A stretch of 64,000 nucleotides of DNA, taken from the NCBI GenBank assembly GCA_029782225.1, contig JAKOVF010000317.1, forward strand, positions 1 through 64,000. The letters run 5' to 3'. The stretch is from Chloroflexota bacterium (GTDB lineage Bacteria > Chloroflexota > Anaerolineae > Anaerolineales > Villigracilaceae). Below the pieces are notes generated by a model, which did no database searches, was not told the origin of the DNA, and was given only the letters and a program-made list of their open reading frames with translations. Each line of letters starts with the position of its first letter. Position 1 is the stretch's first letter. The translations under genes and the position numbers were made by a program. Positions 60,641 through 64,000 of the stretch are shown one piece after another.

Positions 60641-63600
60641 GTGACCAGCATAATGGTTTCGTATTCTCGAAAAGACTCTGTTGCTGCCCGAAAATTAATC
60701 GACGCCTTCGAAAAAATGGGCATGGAAGTCTGGGTGGATTGGGAAGATATTCCGCCGGCCGTCGGGTGGCTGGACCAGGTCCTCAAGGGGATCGAAGAAT
60801 CTGATGCGTTCATTTTCCTCATTAGCCCTGATTCCATCGCCTCCGAAGTGTGCATGGCGGAGGTCGCTCACGCTGCCAAAAATAGCAAGCGCATCATTCC
60901 AATCGTAGTACGCGATGTGTTAGCGAAAGATGTTGTTCAGACCATCCGCGATATCAACTGGATCTTTGGGCGGGAGCAGGATGATTTCGAACAGTGTCTG
61001 GCGAAGATCAAGATTGCAATTGAGCTTGACATTGAATGGGTGGGGGAACACAAGCGGTTACAGATCAGAGCGCTGGAGTGGGATAGAAAGAAGGATATCA
61101 GCCTGCTCTTGCGTGGCAGGGACTTGCGAACCGCCTATACATTGGTGAGGACAGCGGAAAAGAAGAATCCCACCCCCACCGAACTGCAGCATATTTACAT
61201 CCAGCATAGCCGCCGAAACCAGCGCCTTCTATACATTGCCTGGATCTCCACGACCATTGCACTGCTGATCATGATCGCGCTATCCCTGACTGCCATAGAT
61301 CAGGCCCGCCTGGCACACGAGAACGAAGCACGTGCGCGCCAACAGGAGCAGCAGGCCAAACAAAATGAGGTCTATGCCAAACAGAGTGAAAAGAGGGCAA
61401 GGGCAGCCGAGGCGGATGCGCGCACAAGTGAGAATCTTGCCAAGGCACAACGCAGCGCGGCCAAGGCGCAGATCTATCAGAGGCCGGGGGAATTGTTTAC
61501 CAGCACGCTCCTGGCCATTGACTCACTGCAGCGTTCCCCATCCTTTGAGGCGGAGGAGATCCTGCGGAAGAACATCAGCCTGCTGCCAATTCCTGTGAAA
61601 CAGATGGCACAGGGGGCTCGAATCAACGCGTTGAGGTTTAGCCCGGATGGTGATACGTTCATCACGGGCAGCGCTGATAACACAGCTTGCGAGTGGACTG
61701 TCAAAGATGGGAAGATGGTTTTTTGCGCAACCAGCTCTGGGTCCGTGAATGATGCGGCATTCAGCCCGGATGGCCAGATCGTTGTGACCGGCGATGAGTT
61801 GGGTCACGTGCTGATTCTGGACGCGAAGGATGGCACGCTCCAGAATGAAATCGTCATGTTGCCAGATCCCAAAAGCCCCATTCTCATCCTGGGCCCAAAT
61901 GACACGAGTCCCCAGACCGCGCCCACCGATGCGGTCCCGGTGTGGGATGTGAACATCAGCCCGGATGGGAGCCTGCTTGCCATTGCGCGCAATGATGGCA
62001 ACGTCATCTTTATTGATTTACGGACCCGAAAATATGATTTTGGGTTCTATGCAACCGGCAGCCTGCGCGTATCGGCATTCAGTCCCAATGGCAGGTTGTT
62101 TGCAGCCGGCTCCACAAATGGAAGCGTGACATTGTGGAACCTGTCCACGAACAAGACCGTGCAGGCTCCGCCGCATCATGGACAGGTTCTGTCGATCGAG
62201 TTCAGTCCGGATAGCAGCAGGCTGGTGACAGGTGGAACGGATAGCCTTGCCCTGGTTGCACAAACCGGGACGGGCGCAGAATTGTTTCACATCGTCAATG
62301 AGGATTGGGTGGAGGATATTGCCTTTAGCCCGGATAGCTCCTGGTTTGTGACAGTCTCTGAAGATCAACGCGTGAGAGTCTGGGATACAAATACCGGCAA
62401 GGAAAGACTGCGCATGTTGCAGGATAGTTTCGTGACCGCCGTTCAGGTCAGCTCCAATGGTCAATGGATTGCGACCACCGGCGCGGACCAAACCATCCGA
62501 TTGTGGAACGCCTCAACAGGCGCTGAGATTTTTCAGATCCCTCTCAAGGCCAGCGGGTCTGTATTGGCTTTTAGTAAGGACGGGAATTATCTGGTTTCAG
62601 GCGATGAAGGCGGCGGGGTCAATATCTGGGATATTTCAACGATGATCTCACCGACAAATTATGTTCAGTTCTCCGGCCTGACCGGCGACGTGCAGTTCAG
62701 CCCTTCGGGTGAGTGGCTTGCCGCATCGGACGAAGGCCGGGTCTGGCTGCTGAACAAAGGGCAGTTTACTACGCTGACAGGTTCCCTGACCGACGGTGCA
62801 AACCTGAAGCTGAATGCCAATGTGCAAAAACTGCGCTTCAGCCCTGATTCAAACTGGCTTGCCATTTCAACCAGTGGCGGCGAGCTGATCTTATACAACA
62901 TGCAAAGCGGAGAACAGAAAACCGTCCTGCACTCTGACCCTGCGCCGAATTTTGTCTTTTCGTCCGACAGCTCACAGATCATCACCGCCAGTGCGGATGG
63001 AAAGGTCCAGGCGTGGGATGTGGCTTCGGGCAAGTCTGTAAATACCTTGCTGGGGGCAGGCAGCGGGGTGGCGGCGCTTGACATCACCAGCAATGATTTA
63101 CTGGCTGTCGGCTTCATCGACAAGCTTTTCGTGTGGGACCTGAGTAGCGGTGAGCTGAATTCGGATGTCACATCGACGGGAGATCATACGTTTGTGGCTC
63201 TCAATGCCTATGGTTCATTACTGGCAGCCAGTAATTCGTCCGGTCAGATCAATATCTGGCAGCGAAAGGATGGCTCATTTGCATTGCTCAAATCCATCAA
63301 TTCCGGCAACGTTTTCTCGATGTCGTTTAACCCGCGCGGTGATCAACTCCTTGTGGGAGAGAAGGATGTCCTTTACTTTTTCGATCCTCAGACAGGAGGC
63401 GAGATCGCCCGCATCCCTCACAAGGACGCGGTCCGGGGTATTTCCTTCTCTGCAGATGGTGCCACCCTGGCTACTGCCTCTTTCAAAGTCGTTCAATTCT
63501 GGGATGTAACCAAGATCCCCTTTATTCATCAGGAACAACTGGTTGCAACAGCCTGCACGCGCCTGATCCAGAATTTCGATCAGGCACAATGGACGGCGTT

Positions 63601-63652
63601 CTTTGGAGAGAACGATCCGTTCAGAATCTTGTGTGAGAACTTGCAGCACTAA
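60641..63652 (+). CDS. TIR domain - transmembrane - WD40 repeat protein
   Basis: A 1003-residue protein. Residues 1-130 are a TIR domain: IMVSYSRKDSVAARKLIDAF, the VWVDWEDIPPAVGWLDQVLK loop, and SEVCMAEVAHA, whose Glu sits where NADase TIRs have the catalytic Glu. One membrane segment (about 197-220, IAWISTTIALLIMIALSLTA) is followed by a coiled coil of Ala/Glu/Gln/Arg (225-275). From about 325 to 985 come WD40 blades with repeated FSPDG/FSPDS and (V/I)WD motifs, probably two propellers. The TIR faces the cytoplasm and the propellers lie outside (or the reverse). Starts at a GTG with AAGGTGG upstream. A signalling, death or defence role is inferred. Confidence 0.93.
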   Translation: MTSIMVSYSRKDSVAARKLIDAFEKMGMEVWVDWEDIPPAVGWLDQVLKGIEESDAFIFLISPDSIASEVCMAEVAHAAKNSKRIIPIVVRDVLAKDVVQTIRDINWIFGREQDDFEQCLAKIKIAIELDIEWVGEHKRLQIRALEWDRKKDISLLLRGRDLRTAYTLVRTAEKKNPTPTELQHIYIQHSRRNQRLLYIAWISTTIALLIMIALSLTAIDQARLAHENEARARQQEQQAKQNEVYAKQSEKRARAAEADARTSENLAKAQRSAAKAQIYQRPGELFTSTLLAIDSLQRSPSFEAEEILRKNISLLPIPVKQMAQGARINALRFSPDGDTFITGSADNTACEWTVKDGKMVFCATSSGSVNDAAFSPDGQIVVTGDELGHVLILDAKDGTLQNEIVMLPDPKSPILILGPNDTSPQTAPTDAVPVWDVNISPDGSLLAIARNDGNVIFIDLRTRKYDFGFYATGSLRVSAFSPNGRLFAAGSTNGSVTLWNLSTNKTVQAPPHHGQVLSIEFSPDSSRLVTGGTDSLALVAQTGTGAELFHIVNEDWVEDIAFSPDSSWFVTVSEDQRVRVWDTNTGKERLRMLQDSFVTAVQVSSNGQWIATTGADQTIRLWNASTGAEIFQIPLKASGSVLAFSKDGNYLVSGDEGGGVNIWDISTMISPTNYVQFSGLTGDVQFSPSGEWLAASDEGRVWLLNKGQFTTLTGSLTDGANLKLNANVQKLRFSPDSNWLAISTSGGELILYNMQSGEQKTVLHSDPAPNFVFSSDSSQIITASADGKVQAWDVASGKSVNTLLGAGSGVAALDITSNDLLAVGFIDKLFVWDLSSGELNSDVTSTGDHTFVALNAYGSLLAASNSSGQINIWQRKDGSFALLKSINSGNVFSMSFNPRGDQLLVGEKDVLYFFDPQTGGEIARIPHKDAVRGISFSADGATLATASFKVVQFWDVTKIPFIHQEQLVATACTRLIQNFDQAQWTAFFGENDPFRILCENLQH

Positions 63653-63661
63653 AGGCTACTC

Positions 63662-63702
63662 AAAACAAAGATGGCCGGCGTATGCCAGTCATCTTTGTTT
63701 TT
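63662..63702. terminator. Bidirectional terminator
   Basis: ACAAAGATG and CATCTTTGT form the stem base around a GCCGGCGTATGCCAGT interior, with TTTTTG on the plus strand and an A-rich left flank for the convergent OsmC gene. Confidence 0.85.
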
Positions 63703-63715
63703 GAGCCTCTGATAG

Positions 63716-64000
63716 CTATCCTCCCAGGAGGCGCGCCGCCAATGTGGTGGGCACATTTGAGAGCGCCACGGACACGGGACAGCTTTCTTTTACGGCTGCT
63801 GCAATTTGCTGAAATTGCTCATCGCTAATCCCGGGTACGGTCGCTTCCGTTTCCAGGTGGATTTTCGTTATGCGGTTTTTGCCATCCACGTTTTCGATGG
63901 TCACTTGCGCTGTAGTGTGAATATGCTTGGGGGTGAATCCAGCTTTGCCCAGGTTCGAACTCAGTGCCATTGAATAACAACCGGCGTGTGCCGCGCCCAG
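63716..64000 (-). CDS. OsmC family peroxiredoxin, partial at window edge
   Basis: The minus-strand frame is open to the window edge, so the N-terminal part is missing. The visible 94 residues include the active-site helix LGAAHAGCYSMALSSNL with the peroxidatic Cys, and the second conserved Cys in VKESCPVSVALSNVP. OsmC/Ohr proteins reduce organic hydroperoxides. The C-terminus ends LAARLLGG. The 84-residue ORF beginning at 63970 is an internal start and should not be taken as the gene start. Confidence 0.92.
   Translation of the reverse strand: MGAAHAGCYSMALSSNLGKAGFTPKHIHTTAQVTIENVDGKNRITKIHLETEATVPGISDEQFQQIAAAVKESCPVSVALSNVPTTLAARLLGG

Noticed and set aside
1-64000. tRNA genes, CRISPR arrays, prophage or integrative element
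   Set aside because: No cloverleaf-like sequence with a GTTCGA-type T arm outside coding genes, no regularly spaced direct repeats, and no integrase or phage structural genes were seen. A covariance-model scan would be needed to exclude small RNAs.

Overview
The window looks like a chromosomal segment of a Chloroflexota bacterium, most likely of the Anaerolineae. This is an inference from the mix of genes: Thr/Pro-rich lipoproteins and foldase, GH25 lysozymes with SH3 and LysM tails, a TIR-WD40 protein, single-gene housekeeping operons and many short palindromic intergenic repeats. No 16S or other decisive marker is present. I found no tRNA, rRNA, CRISPR array, prophage or replication origin. 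Coding density is high on both strands, and almost every convergent gene pair is separated by a clear hairpin terminator.

Layout, left to right. 1-4.4 kb: edge of a GxxExxY protein, a Cas4/AddB-like nuclease, a NYN-domain protein, an ABC-F ATPase behind a short leader ORF and terminator, and a STAS protein. 4.5-11.9 kb: cell-wall and envelope genes, including three GH25 lysozymes (one fused to SH3 and phosphodiester glycosidase domains), a lipoprotein, a CsbD-like protein and an F420-type nitroreductase-like protein. 12-15.6 kb: aspS-asnS, preceded by a leader peptide rich in Asn and Asp codons and a full attenuator. 15.6-21.5 kb: aldo/keto reductase, rnc and smc. 21.7-25.5 kb: DUF1801/YdeI genes divergent from a MarR regulator, a VOC gene remnant, a YcaQ-like protein and a DUF3601 protein. 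25.6-28.6 kb: PrsA-like foldase and rpsF-ssb-rpsR. 29.7-35.7 kb: a 1470-residue polymorphic-toxin-like protein with small downstream genes, including candidate immunity genes. 35.8-43.1 kb: two SF1 helicases, a Y1 REP-type transposase and two lipoproteins. 43.3-51.7 kb: DUF4350-like protein, S49 protease, rplU-rpmA-rpmE (L31 fused to an RNA polymerase alpha-CTD-like domain), tdk, hpt, cca, an exonuclease-like gene and a hydrolase. 51.8-57.8 kb: response regulator, ppdK, hemW and an MFS transporter. 57.9-64 kb: membrane protein, methyltransferase, MBL hydrolase, a TIR-TM-WD40 protein and the edge of an OsmC gene.

Two things stand out. First, the aspS-asnS leader has every part of a trp-type attenuator: a consensus -10, a 27-codon ORF with nine consecutive Asn/Asp codons, and mutually exclusive 1:2, 2:3 and 3:4 stems ending in a T-rich terminator, so shortage of charged tRNA-Asn or tRNA-Asp would switch on both synthetases. 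Second, the secreted multidomain protein at 29.7-34.1 kb combines Ig-like repeats, an unusual Tyr-Pro repeat array, a pre-toxin motif, a long charged helical stalk and a C-terminal toxin-like domain. It shares a roughly 45-residue module with an orphan 79-residue gene 22 kb away.

A third theme is the activity of small palindromic repeats. They sit in leaders and intergenic spaces, supply a ribosome binding site for tdk, form a long hairpin in the rnc leader, and have been absorbed in frame into a UvrD-like helicase and hemW. A Y1 (RAYT-like) transposase next to such hairpins could mobilise them.
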